Shown here: positions 51,018 through 58,776 of the stretch, piece by piece
How the letters are laid out: every line of letters begins with the position of its first letter
Numbering within the stretch: the first letter of the stretch is position 1
Source: JBPCQA01 sp050998615
GTDB taxonomy: Bacteria > Actinomycetota > Actinomycetes > Propionibacteriales > Nocardioidaceae
NCBI GenBank assembly: GCA_050998615.1
Contig: JBPCQA010000013.1
Span: 62,001-126,000 of the forward strand
Reading direction: 5' to 3'
Length of the DNA: 64,000 nt
The notes under the pieces: generated by a model
Databases searched by the model: none
Told to the model about the DNA's origin: nothing
What the model saw: only the letters and a program-made list of their open reading frames with translations
Made by a program: the position numbers and the translations under genes

Positions 51018-51900
51018 CCTGCCAGGACTGAGCGCAGCTGAGGTCGAGTGGCCGCATCCAGTCACTGGCCGGTTGTTTCCCAGCCCGGTGCCACCCGGGT
51101 CCGGGTGGCCGGGTGATCCCGCCGACACGACCACCCCAATCGCCAGCAACGCGACGCAGGTCGCTCAGTTGGCTGGCGTCGCTCCCGGTCTGGCGGCGCT
51201 CGACGCCGCAGTTTCCGTGTGCCGAGCTTGTCCGCGCCTGGTCCAATGGCGCGAACGTGTCGCGGTCGAGAAGCGCCGCTCGTTTGCGTCCGAGCCCTAC
51301 TGGGGCAGGCCCATCGCCGGGTGGGGAAGCACTAGTCCCGGCGTCCTGATCGTGGGACTGGCCCCGGCGGCCAACGGCGGCAATCGCACCGGCCGCATCT
51401 TCACCGGTGACCGGTCGGGAGACTGGCTCTTCGCGTCCCTGCACCGGGTTGGCTTGGCCAGCGAACCGACTAGCGTGCACGCCGGCGACCGGCAGCGGCT
51501 GATCGGCACCCGGATGGTCGCGGCGGTTCGCTGCGCCCCACCGGCGAACGCGCCGGCGCCGCTCGAGCGGGAGACGTGCGCCCCGTGGCTGGACGCCGAG
51601 CTGGCCCTGGTGTGGTCCAGTGTGCGGTCCATCGTGTGTCTTGGGTCGTTCGGCTGGGACGCGGTCCTGCGCGCCCTGACCCGGCGCGGTTGCGTGGTGC
51701 CGCGCCCGCGCCCGAAGTTCGGACATGGTGTCGAGGTGCCCATCCCGTTGCGGGGCCACGGCGAGGATTCGACGGTCGAGGAACATCTCGTCACGGTCTT
51801 GGGCTGTTTCCACCCGAGCCAGCAGAACACCTTCACTGGCAAGCTCACCGAGCCGATGATCGACGCTGTGATGACCCGCGCATCCCAGTTGGCCAGCTGA
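51010..51900 (+). CDS. Uracil-DNA glycosylase, family 5 (UdgB)-like
   Basis: A 296-residue UDG-fold protein. VCRACPRLVQWRERVAVEKRRSF carries the paired cysteines of the iron-sulfur type. The active site is VLIVGLAPAANGGNRTGRIFTGDRSGDWLF (motif GLAPAAxGGNRTGR is UdgB-like), and the second motif is GCFHPSQQNTFTGKLT with the His. More cysteines at VRCAPPANAPAPLERETCAPWL complete a likely 4Fe-4S set. It repairs uracil and related deaminated bases in high-GC DNA. Its GTG overlaps the ppx end. The stop codon is included in a tandem duplication. Confidence 0.9.
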   Translation: MADLPGLSAAEVEWPHPVTGRLFPSPVPPGSGWPGDPADTTTPIASNATQVAQLAGVAPGLAALDAAVSVCRACPRLVQWRERVAVEKRRSFASEPYWGRPIAGWGSTSPGVLIVGLAPAANGGNRTGRIFTGDRSGDWLFASLHRVGLASEPTSVHAGDRQRLIGTRMVAAVRCAPPANAPAPLERETCAPWLDAELALVWSSVRSIVCLGSFGWDAVLRALTRRGCVVPRPRPKFGHGVEVPIPLRGHGEDSTVEEHLVTVLGCFHPSQQNTFTGKLTEPMIDAVMTRASQLAS

Positions 51901-51947
51901 CGCCTCGCCCTTGCCCCAACTGACGCCTCGCCGTGCCCAGTGGGCAC
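51893..51947. repeat. 23-bp tandem duplication at the end of the glycosylase gene with a nearby palindrome
   Basis: CCAGCTGACGCCTCGCC at 51893 recurs as CCAACTGACGCCTCGCC at 51916. The first copy contains the TGA stop. It is followed by GTGCCCA-G-TGGGCAC (51933-51947), a seven-base inverted repeat that may act as a terminator. The rest of 51948-52086 holds nothing I can name. Confidence 0.65.
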
Positions 51948-52086
51948 CCGCCCTTGGTCCGTGGGCACTGGCCCCGTGCCCCGACCGCAATTCGCGGGTG
52001 GGTGCGGTGCGTAGGTCGACTGGCGGCCGGACTTCTGAACGCCGTACCGTGAAGGCAACATTGCACCGACAGTCAGTGAGGCAGTG

Positions 52087-53382
52087 ATGAGCACTCCGCA
52101 CATCGTGATCGCCGGCGGGGGGTACGTCGGTATGTACACCGCGCTGGGGCTGCAGCGGTCGTTGCGCCCGGGCGAGGGTCGGGTTACGGTGATCGATCCT
52201 CGTTCGGCGATGACCTACCAGCCGTTCCTGCCAGAGGCGGCCGCGGGGAACCTGGAGCCCCGGCACGTCGTGGTGCCGCTGCGCAAGACGCTCGACAAGT
52301 GCGAGGTGCTCACCGGCCGGGTCGAGTCAATCGACCACGCGGGCCGAAAGCTTCGGGTCGAGCCGCCGGAGGGCGGCTCCTATGACGTCGGGTACGACGA
52401 GTTGGTGGTGGCGCTCGGCTCGGTCGCCCGCACCATTCCCATCCCGGGGCTGGCCGAGAACGCGATGGGGTTCAAACAGATCGAGGAGGCCATCGCTTTG
52501 CGCAACCAGGTGCTGGAGCGTCTGGACATCGCTTCCTCCGTTCAGGAGCCACGAATTCGGTCTTCCGCGTTGACGTTCGTCTTCGTGGGTGGTGGGTACG
52601 CCGGGGTCGAGGCGCTGGCCGAGATCGAGGACATGGCCCGCTTCACGACCCGCTACTACGAGACGATCGACGATGCTGATCTGCGCTTTGTGCTGGTAGA
52701 GATGGCCGACCACATCTTGCCGGAAGTCGGCCCGCAAATGGGCCGTTACACGATCGACCGGCTGGTCGAGCGGGGCATCGAGGTCAGACTCGAGACAAAG
52801 TTGGAGTCGTGCGTCGACGGCCACGTCGTGTTGTCCGACGGGCAGGAGTTCGACGCGGACACGATCGTGTGGACCGCGGGTGTCAAGGCCAATCCGATGC
52901 TGAGCCACAGCGATCTGCCGCTGGATGAGAAGGGGCGGCTCAAGGCCCGTGGCGACCTGCGAGTCGACGGGGTGGATCACGCGTGGACCGCCGGTGATAA
53001 CGCCGCCGTACCGGATCTGACCCAGCCCGGCGCCTTGTGTGCGCCCAACGCGCAGCATGCGGTGCGGATGGCGCGGCTGCTGGCCGTAAACCTCGTGCAT
53101 TCGTTGCGTGGTGAGGAGCTCACCGAATACCGCCACAAGTACGTCGGCTCGGTCGCCAGCCTCGGCCTCCACAAGGGAGTCGCCCAGGTGTACGGCGTGA
53201 AGTTGCGCGGCTTCCCCGCCTGGTTCATGCACCGGACCTATCACATGAGCCGGATGCCGACCTTGAACAAGAAGGTCCGGATCGTGCTGGACTGGACGCT
53301 GGCGTTGTTCTTCCGCCGCGACATCGTCTCGCTCGGCGCTCTGCAGCGCCCCCGCGACGACTTCAAGCGCGCGAACCTTTGA
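52087..53382 (+). CDS. ndh: Type II NADH:quinone oxidoreductase
   Basis: A 431-residue FAD protein of the NDH-2 family, which passes electrons from NADH to quinone without proton pumping. FAD site: IVIAGGGYVGMYTALGLQ, then MTYQPFLPEAAAGNLEPRHVVVPLRK. NAD site: TFVFVGGGYAGVEALAEIED. C-terminal FAD strand: AWTAGDNAAVPDLTQPGALCAPNAQHAVRMA. The C-terminal hydrophobic/basic end (IVLDWTLALFFRRDIVSLG) is the membrane-binding part. The ATG at 52087 follows a GTG at 52084. A tRNA gene follows 27 bases after the stop. Confidence 0.93.
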   Translation: MSTPHIVIAGGGYVGMYTALGLQRSLRPGEGRVTVIDPRSAMTYQPFLPEAAAGNLEPRHVVVPLRKTLDKCEVLTGRVESIDHAGRKLRVEPPEGGSYDVGYDELVVALGSVARTIPIPGLAENAMGFKQIEEAIALRNQVLERLDIASSVQEPRIRSSALTFVFVGGGYAGVEALAEIEDMARFTTRYYETIDDADLRFVLVEMADHILPEVGPQMGRYTIDRLVERGIEVRLETKLESCVDGHVVLSDGQEFDADTIVWTAGVKANPMLSHSDLPLDEKGRLKARGDLRVDGVDHAWTAGDNAAVPDLTQPGALCAPNAQHAVRMARLLAVNLVHSLRGEELTEYRHKYVGSVASLGLHKGVAQVYGVKLRGFPAWFMHRTYHMSRMPTLNKKVRIVLDWTLALFFRRDIVSLGALQRPRDDFKRANL

Positions 53383-53409
53383 CTTCGCACCCCTACCATG
53401 GGACCGCAC

Positions 53410-53485
53410 GCCCCCGTATCCCAATGGCAGAGGACGCACCCTTAAAAGGCGCTTAGTGTGGGTTCGAATCCCACCGGGGGCACCA
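53410..53485 (+). tRNA. tRNA with anticodon TAA and a short variable loop (nominal Leu)
   Basis: The acceptor GCCCCCG pairs with CGGGGGC, the T stem GTGGG pairs with CCCAC around TTCGAAT, and CCA is encoded at 53483-53485. The anticodon stem GCACC/GGCGC has one A-C mismatch, and the loop CTTAAAA gives TAA at 53443-53445. The variable loop is only five bases, so this is a class I molecule, whereas bacterial tRNA-Leu are class II. Discriminator A fits Leu. True identity is unclear. Confidence 0.8.
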
Positions 53486-53497
53486 CCGGGGGCACCA
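53474..53497. repeat. Tandem duplication of the tRNA 3' end
   Basis: CCGGGGGCACCA occurs twice without a gap, at 53474-53485 (tRNA 3' end with CCA) and 53486-53497. Such a copy of a tRNA 3' end is what an excised integrative element or a slippage event could leave. vapB follows 44 bases later. Confidence 0.85.
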
Positions 53498-53528
53498 CTG
53501 AGGCGCTCAGGCCTCGGAGATCATGATG

Positions 53529-53534
53529 TATAGT
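53529..53534 (+). promoter_or_regulatory. Candidate -10 element for leaderless vapBC
   Basis: TATAGT ends eight bases before the vapB ATG at 53542, so transcription would start at or beside it. TGTAT occurs on both sides (around 53527 and 53538) and might be part of a VapB operator. No clear ribosome site or -35 is present. Confidence 0.4.
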
Positions 53535-53541
53535 CCGGTGT

Positions 53542-53796
53542 ATGAGAAGGACCAATCTCTATCTCGATGAGGCGCAGATGGCGGCTCTCGACGAGGTTGC
53601 TGGCGCCGAAGGAGTCTCGCGCGCCGAATTGGTTCGTCGCCTCATCGATCGTTGGCTCGGCGCGGAACAGGGAAACCTGGCGGCTGATGTTGCAGCAATC
53701 GAGGGATCCTTCGGGGCTCTTCGCCGCGAGCTGGAGCCACCAGCACGAGAGCCGGACGTGCGGTCAGCTCACCTAGAGCGGATCCGCCGGGCGTGA
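53542..53796 (+). CDS. vapB: Ribbon-helix-helix antitoxin of a VapBC pair
   Basis: An 84-residue CopG/RHH protein: MRRTNLYLDEAQMAALDEVAGAEGVSRAELVRRLIDRWLG is a complete ribbon-helix-helix DNA-binding unit, followed by a flexible tail (EGSFGALRRELEPPAREPDVRSAHLERIRRA) that would wrap the toxin. It is expected to neutralise VapC and repress its own promoter. It overlaps vapC by four bases. The gene sits between a tRNA with a duplicated 3' end and the minus-strand permease, an accessory spot. Confidence 0.9.
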   Translation: MRRTNLYLDEAQMAALDEVAGAEGVSRAELVRRLIDRWLGAEQGNLAADVAAIEGSFGALRRELEPPAREPDVRSAHLERIRRA

Positions 53797-54179
53797 TCCT
53801 GGTCGATAGCGATGTTCTGATAGCGCATCTTCGCGGCGTCCGATCGGCTCGGGACTGGTTGGTCCGCTGCCGACAAGAGACCGGTCGAATCGCCACTAGC
53901 GTGGTGAGCATTGCCGAGATCGCCGGCGGCATGCGTTCCGAAGAACGCCGAGACGTCTCCAGGCTGTTCTCCAGTCTCGACGTTTTGCCGGTGAGCGAAC
54001 GAGTGGGCTGGCGGGCTTCGGAATTCATCCGAACGTATCGTCGGTCTCACACCGGTATCGGCCTTGGTGACTTCTTGGTGGCGGCCACTGCCGACGTAAA
54101 CGGTCTCGACCTTGCCACGCTCAACGTCAAGCATTTCCCGATGTTTGCCAGACTTGAGCCACCGTTCGACTTCGCCTGA
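53793..54179 (+). CDS. vapC: PIN-domain ribonuclease toxin of a VapBC pair
   Basis: A 128-residue PIN domain. Conserved acidic residues: D in ILVDSDVLIAHLRG, E in SVVSIAEIAGGMR, and D in GIGLGDFLVAATADVNGLDLATLNVKHF, which hold Mg2+ in the nuclease site. VapC toxins cut tRNA or rRNA; here the target is unknown. It starts by GTG overlapping vapB. The length is normal and the frame intact, so the toxin should be active. Confidence 0.91.
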   Translation: MILVDSDVLIAHLRGVRSARDWLVRCRQETGRIATSVVSIAEIAGGMRSEERRDVSRLFSSLDVLPVSERVGWRASEFIRTYRRSHTGIGLGDFLVAATADVNGLDLATLNVKHFPMFARLEPPFDFA

Positions 54180-54202
54180 GATACGGTCCACGGCTGATCG
54201 AG

Positions 54203-55405
54203 TCATCCGGGCTGGTTTCCCAGTGTGTCGTGCGCGTGTTCGTGGTGATGCTCGGCTTCCGCGTCGTCCGGAGCGCCGCCCATCATCGACAGCATCGCCC
54301 GTCCGCCGGAGTGAAAGAAGCGGATCACCAGCAGCGCGGCCAGCAGCAGGAAGACAATGTTGAGAATCGTCGTGTAGTTCCAGCTGATGCCCTCGTCCAT
54401 CACCTTGGCGTCACGGTGAGCCGGGATGAGCCCTAGGCCGCCGAAGAGGTACTCGATGACATAGCCGGCGATCACCATGGTGCAGTAGAAGATTCCGAGC
54501 AACGTCAGCATCATCTTGGTGCCGTAGTACTTCCTGTAGATGATGAGGATCGGCAAGATAATCAGGTCGGCGAAGAGGAACGAGATGACGCCGCCGAAGC
54601 TGATCCCGCCGTTCCAGAGCACACCCGCCAGCGGCACGTTGCCGATAGAGCACACGAAGCTGAGCACGGCGATCACTGGTCCGATGAGCGGACCCCAAAG
54701 CTTCGCCAGCGTCGGGTGGCCGGTCAAGAACAGCTGCTGCCAGAAGCTGTCGGGGATCCACGCTGCCACAGCGCCGGCAATGAGCAGGCCGATGATGATG
54801 TCGCGCAAGACCGCTGCCCACTCCATCACGAAGATGTGGCTAACCGCCGTCGCACCGTCGCGGCTGAACAGCCGCTGCCAAAAGCTGCCCTCGCCTTGAA
54901 TAGACATGTCCATTGCGGCGTGGCCTTCCATCGACCCGGCCAGCCCGTGGTTGGCCTGCCGGTGCGCCTCGTCGATGAGCTTGCCGCGCACGAACAGCCG
55001 GAACATCACGGCCAACAGCACGATGATGATCGGGCCACCGACGAACTCCGCAAGCGTGAACTGCCACGACAGCAGCAGCGCCAAGATGATGCCGAGCTCG
55101 AGGACCAGGTTAGTGCTGGCGATCTCGAAGACCATGGCGGCGGTGAAGCTCGAGCCCTTGCGGAACAGCGAGCGCGCCATTGCGACGGCGGCGTACGAGC
55201 AAGACGACGACGCTGCCCCGAGACCGGTCGCCTTGACCAGGGTGGCGGGTCTGTCGTCGCCGAGCAGCCGAGAGACGGTTCCCCGGCGTACGACGGCCTG
55301 GATCACCGCCGACAGGGTGAAACCCAAGATCAGCGACCAGGCGATTTGCCAGGTCATCGATCCTGCGATCGCGAGTGCGCGGCCCAACTCGTTCAACCAC
55401 CACAT
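54203..55405 (-). CDS. DUF318/ArsP-type permease with histidine-rich tail
   Basis: A 400-residue membrane protein of the DUF318 (ArsP_1) family, with two homologous halves and about eight to ten helices. Each half has the family turn: LGAASSSCSYAAVAMA near residue 65 and LSFVCSIGNVPLAGVLWNGG near residue 255. A cytoplasmic loop of about 50 residues lies between. The tail EAEHHHEHAHDTLG could bind metal. ArsP members export trivalent organoarsenicals, and other relatives move unknown metal species. It follows an ArsR gene by one base, so it is probably a metal- or metalloid-responsive exporter. Confidence 0.87.
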   Translation of the reverse strand: MWWLNELGRALAIAGSMTWQIAWSLILGFTLSAVIQAVVRRGTVSRLLGDDRPATLVKATGLGAASSSCSYAAVAMARSLFRKGSSFTAAMVFEIASTNLVLELGIILALLLSWQFTLAEFVGGPIIIVLLAVMFRLFVRGKLIDEAHRQANHGLAGSMEGHAAMDMSIQGEGSFWQRLFSRDGATAVSHIFVMEWAAVLRDIIIGLLIAGAVAAWIPDSFWQQLFLTGHPTLAKLWGPLIGPVIAVLSFVCSIGNVPLAGVLWNGGISFGGVISFLFADLIILPILIIYRKYYGTKMMLTLLGIFYCTMVIAGYVIEYLFGGLGLIPAHRDAKVMDEGISWNYTTILNIVFLLLAALLVIRFFHSGGRAMLSMMGGAPDDAEAEHHHEHAHDTLGNQPG

Positions 55406-55406
55406 G

Positions 55407-55769
55407 TCAGCGGACCTCCGGCGTGGCGATGCTCAGCAGTTGTCGAAGGCAGTGTTCGAGCAGCGGATGCGGGAAACCCGTCGCCAGCCGGTAGTAGATG
55501 ACGCGTCCGTCTCGGCGGGTCAGGACCAAGCCGGAGGTTCGCAGCAGCTTCAGCGCATAGGAGATCTGGTCCTCGGTGACGTCCAAGGCGAGTGCCAGGT
55601 CACCCACACACAGCTCGTCCACCGACACCAGGGCGAACAGGACTCGAGACCGTACCGGGTCTGCGACAAGACCCAGCAATCTGGACAGCCGTTCGGCCTC
55701 GGGGACAGGCAGCACGTGGTCACTGGCTTGGTGGACGCCGAGCGCGTTCACCGGGTGGGCGTGGTCCAT
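55407..55769 (-). CDS. ArsR/SmtB-family metal-sensing repressor
   Basis: A 120-residue winged helix. The core is LGLVADPVRSRVLFALVSVDELCVGDLALALDVTEDQISYALKLLRTSGLVLTRRDGRVIYYRL. ELCVGD resembles the CadC-type ELCVCD metal-binding alpha-3 site, with one Cys kept. The N-terminus HAHPVNALGVHQASDH and the C-terminal HPLLEH add histidines. The ATG at 55769 is chosen for this layout, but the frame is open to 55907, and the true start may be upstream (ATG at 55826). It is coupled to the permease and probably represses it. Confidence 0.85.
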   Translation of the reverse strand: MDHAHPVNALGVHQASDHVLPVPEAERLSRLLGLVADPVRSRVLFALVSVDELCVGDLALALDVTEDQISYALKLLRTSGLVLTRRDGRVIYYRLATGFPHPLLEHCLRQLLSIATPEVR

Positions 55770-55957
55770 CTCCGTACGCTCGCACGGATGTGCGGGTTTG
55801 TCAAGCCTCGGTTCGCTGCTCACCATCCGCCGCGCCTGCCGGCAAAACTGCGACATGGGAAGATCGAGGCGGTTGAACTGGTTATGCCGAGAGGACGTCC
55901 TGATCACGATGTCCGCACTGCCCGAAGCAGATTCTTCGACCTGGAAGTGAGCCGACA

Positions 55958-56863
55958 GTGGCGATTCCGCACGACACCGATCCGAAGTTTGCCGAGTACG
56001 CCGACCCGTCGCGTCTGGTCACCACTACCTGGCTGGCCGAACATCTCGGAGAATTGGGGCTCGTGGTCGTGGAGAGCGACGAAGACGTCCTTCTCTACGA
56101 GACCGGCCATATCCCCGGCGCGGTCAAGGTCGACTGGCACCTTGATCTCAACGATCCCATCACTCGCGACTATGTCGACGCTGCCAGCTTCGCGGAGGTG
56201 ATGTCGAGCAAGGGCATCGACCGAGACACCACGGTGGTGGTCTACGGCGACAAGAGCAACTGGTGGGCCGCCTACGCGTTGTGGGTGTTCACCTTGTTCG
56301 GTCATCCAGATGTGCGGCTGCTCGACGGTGGACGGGCGAAATGGCAGGCCGAGGGGCGGGAGATGACCACCGACGCGGCTAACCCGATGCGTGCCGACTA
56401 TCCGATCGTGCAGCGCGAGGACGTGGCCATCCGCGCCTTCAAGGACGAGGTTCTCGACCACCTCGGCAAGCCGATGATCGACGTACGTTCTCCGCAAGAG
56501 TATTCCGGTGAGCGCACCCACATGCCCGACTACCCCGAAGAGGGCGCCTTGCGAGGCGGTCACATCCCGGGCGCCGCGTCGGTACCATGGAGCAGGGCGG
56601 CGGCCGAGGACGGCACGTTCAAGAGCCGCGCCGATCTCGAGGCGATCTACCTGCGGGAGCTGGGCTTGGGCCCGGCCGACGACGTCATCGCGTACTGCCG
56701 CATCGGTGAGCGGTCGAGTCACACCTGGTTCGTGTTGAGCCACCTGCTCGGCTTCGACAAGGTGCGCAACTACGACGGTTCCTGGACCGAGTGGGGCAAC
56801 ACCGTCCGGGTGCCGATCGTCAAGGGCGACAAGCCGGGCGACGTGCCAGTGAGGACGGCTTAG
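55958..56863 (+). CDS. sseA: Thiosulfate sulfurtransferase (rhodanese)
   Basis: A 301-residue protein with two rhodanese domains. The N-terminal, inactive one has VVVESDEDVLLYETGHIPGAVKVDW. The C-terminal one has MIDVRSPQEYSGE and the active loop VIAYCRIGERSSHTW with catalytic C247. It moves sulfane sulfur from thiosulfate or 3-mercaptopyruvate. It is followed after six bases by sufE, the same pair as Rv3283-Rv3284, which links it to sulfur delivery. The GTG at 55958 begins near the family start. 55770-55957 may hold the divergent promoter with arsR. Confidence 0.94.
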   Translation: MAIPHDTDPKFAEYADPSRLVTTTWLAEHLGELGLVVVESDEDVLLYETGHIPGAVKVDWHLDLNDPITRDYVDAASFAEVMSSKGIDRDTTVVVYGDKSNWWAAYALWVFTLFGHPDVRLLDGGRAKWQAEGREMTTDAANPMRADYPIVQREDVAIRAFKDEVLDHLGKPMIDVRSPQEYSGERTHMPDYPEEGALRGGHIPGAASVPWSRAAAEDGTFKSRADLEAIYLRELGLGPADDVIAYCRIGERSSHTWFVLSHLLGFDKVRNYDGSWTEWGNTVRVPIVKGDKPGDVPVRTA

Positions 56864-56869
56864 CACCGC

Positions 56870-57328
56870 ATGAGCGAAACCGTAACACGCGATCTGCCGT
56901 CAGCTCTTGCCGATATCGTCGACGAGTTCCATGCCCTTGCGGTGCCGGATCGGCTGCAGCTGCTCCTCGAGTTCAGCCGGGAGCTGCCGGCTCTCCCGGA
57001 GAGGTACGTCGACCACCCGGAACTGCTCGAGCCGGTGCCGGAGTGCCAGTCGCCAATTTTCTTGGCCACTGAAGTCACCGGTAGCACCCGGGAGGCGACC
57101 GTGCGGCTGTATTTCTCCGCGCCGCCCGAGGCGCCGACGACTCGCGGGTTTGCCGGCATTCTTCGCGAGGGCCTTGACGGGCTGAGCGTGCAGGAAGTGC
57201 TGGCGGTGCCTTCGGATCTGCCACACCGGCTCGCGCTTGCCGAGGCGGTAAGCCCGCTGCGGCTCAACGGCATGAGCGGGATGCTCGAGCGGATCAAACG
57301 TCAGGTGCGTCACCAGGTCGCGGCCTGA
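56870..57328 (+). CDS. sufE: SufE-family sulfur acceptor protein
   Basis: A 152-residue SufE-like protein. The sulfur-accepting cysteine C59 is in the conserved VPECQSPIFL, preceded by LLLEFSRELPALPERY and followed by RGFAGILREGLDGLSVQEVLAVP. SufE accepts persulfide sulfur from the cysteine desulfurase SufS for Fe-S cluster assembly. It is adjacent to sseA and co-transcribed. The length is typical and the start ATG is clear. Confidence 0.94.
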   Translation: MSETVTRDLPSALADIVDEFHALAVPDRLQLLLEFSRELPALPERYVDHPELLEPVPECQSPIFLATEVTGSTREATVRLYFSAPPEAPTTRGFAGILREGLDGLSVQEVLAVPSDLPHRLALAEAVSPLRLNGMSGMLERIKRQVRHQVAA

Positions 57329-57430
57329 GAGCCGCGGGCGCGGGGTTTGGCGGTGGCCGGACTGCGCTGGCTAGCCCGTATGCTTGCCGAACGACGTCCC
57401 AGCCGTGTCGGGCCGAGGAGGGCTCTGAGT

Positions 57431-58267
57431 ATGCAAAGCCGTAATCCGATTCTGAACAACAGCGAGACCTTCAACGGGCGCGCCGCCGCGAACTATGGCC
57501 ACCCAAGCTATCCGGCGGCCGGTCAGGGCTACCGGGGCTATGGCCAGGGCCAGCCCCCCGTCGGAGCGCCGCCGCAGACCTGGCAATACCCCAGTGACGC
57601 TGACCTGCAAGAGCGGATGACGATCGACTCGGTGGTGTCTCGCACCGCGATCAGCCTGTTCCTGGTCGTCATTACCGCGGCGTTTACCTGGGTGTTCCTG
57701 CCCGCCGAGCTGGTGCGAACCGCCTGGATCGGTGGCGCGCTGGTCGGTGCCGGCGTCGGGCTGGTGCTCAGCTTCAAGCGAGTGGTCTCCCCGGCGCTTG
57801 TCGTCGTCTATGCCGTGGCCGAGGGGTTCTTCCTCGGCGCTGCCTCCGAGGCGTTCGAGCAACTCTTCCCAGGCATCGTCGCCCAGGCGGTCGTGGGAAC
57901 GCTGGCTGCCTTCGTGGCCACGCTGGCGGCGTACAAGTTCTTCAACATCTCGGTGTCTTCCACGTTCCGCAAATGGGTGTCGATCGTCGGGCTCGGCTTC
58001 TTTGTGGTCGTGCTCGGCGACTTCCTGCTTGCCCAGTTCGGGCAGGCGATCGGCTTCAACAACTTCGGCACTCTCGGCCTCGTCATGAGCTTCCTTGGGT
58101 TAGGCCTTGGTGTCCTCTACCTGATCCTCGACTTCGACATGGTCGAGCGCGGAGTGGCGGCCGGCGCACTCGAGAGTGAGTCGTGGCGGGCCGCGTTCGC
58201 GCTCACCGCGGCACTGATCTTGATCTACGTCGAAATCCTGCGCATCCTGGCGATTTTTCGCAACTGA
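57431..58267 (+). CDS. Bax inhibitor-1/YccA-like membrane protein
   Basis: A 278-residue membrane protein of the bacterial BaxI_1 group. The first 75 residues are a disordered Gly/Tyr/Pro/Gln head (YGHPSYPAAGQGYRGYGQGQPP). Seven hydrophobic helices follow: TAISLFLVVITAAFTWVFL, WIGGALVGAGVGLVLSF, ALVVVYAVAEGFFLGAASEAFEQLFPGIVAQAVVGTLAAFVATLAAYKFF, KWVSIVGLGFFVVVLGDFLL, LGLVMSFLGLGLGVLYLILDFDMVE and the last ALTAALILIYVEILRIL. Its function in bacteria is not settled; relatives leak calcium or assist membrane protease control. The ATG at 57431 fits the homologous start MQSRNPILNN. Confidence 0.9.
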   Translation: MQSRNPILNNSETFNGRAAANYGHPSYPAAGQGYRGYGQGQPPVGAPPQTWQYPSDADLQERMTIDSVVSRTAISLFLVVITAAFTWVFLPAELVRTAWIGGALVGAGVGLVLSFKRVVSPALVVVYAVAEGFFLGAASEAFEQLFPGIVAQAVVGTLAAFVATLAAYKFFNISVSSTFRKWVSIVGLGFFVVVLGDFLLAQFGQAIGFNNFGTLGLVMSFLGLGLGVLYLILDFDMVERGVAAGALESESWRAAFALTAALILIYVEILRILAIFRN

Positions 58268-58274
58268 CCTGCTG

Positions 58275-58334
58275 TGGCTGAAGGTTGTTCGGGCTGAAGG
58301 TTGCTCGGCGCGTCGCGGCGTCCCCCTTCAGCCA
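58275..58334. repeat. GGCTGAAGG-family inverted repeat, copy 3
   Basis: TGGCTGAAGG (58275-58284) pairs with CCTTCAGCCA (58325-58334) over ten perfect bases. A second copy, GGGCTGAAGG, lies in between at 58291-58300, so two alternative stems are possible. It begins seven bases after the Bax-inhibitor-like stop and could work as a terminator. Confidence 0.7.
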
Positions 58335-58365
58335 TTGCGGACGCCGGGTTGTGGCACCCGCCCGG

Positions 58366-58596
58366 TCACTCGAAGGAGCGGTGTGCCTTCTTGAGGTCGT
58401 GCTCATGAACTATCGCGGTGGCGTGGCCATGCGCGAGCCCGAACTCCTCACGCAGCCATTGCACCCGATCGTCGAAGCGAGAACACGCAGGGCCGTTCTC
58501 TAGTTGGCCAAACCACTCGTGAAGAGGACGTCCGGTCGCTTCGGGAACTCGATCGACCAGCATCTGATGGGTTTCTTCGGAGTGGTGTAGGGCCAT
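58366..58596 (-). CDS. DUF4287-like small protein
   Basis: A 76-residue acidic/His-rich protein: MALHHSEETHQMLVDRVPEATGRPLHEWFGQLENGPACSRFDDRVQWLREEFGLAHGHATAIVHEHD. The pattern TGRPLHEWF...WLREEFGLAHGHATAIVHEHD is that of DUF4287, small proteins of unknown function that resemble the N-terminal helices of DUF5655-linked proteins. A GGGAGG site five bases before the ATG supports this start. It stands alone on the minus strand. Confidence 0.8.
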   Translation of the reverse strand: MALHHSEETHQMLVDRVPEATGRPLHEWFGQLENGPACSRFDDRVQWLREEFGLAHGHATAIVHEHDLKKAHRSFE

Positions 58597-58776
58597 GGTT
58601 GCCTCCCGGCTCTCGGGTATACCTCGATGACGCCGAGCCTGCCTCATGGTCCCGACAGTGACAAGCCTTCGGAGGTAAATGTCTCACTCGCGGGGCCAGG
58701 GGTCGGCGCCCGTTGCGGAAGGATGAGGCGGTCAGCGGGTCCGGGCGAGCTCAGCGTCGGACCTGCGGACCCCGGC

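Noticed and set aside
53410..54179. Complete integrative element at the tRNA
   Set aside because: No integrase, excisionase or second distant att copy is present; only a 12-base tandem duplicate and VapBC.
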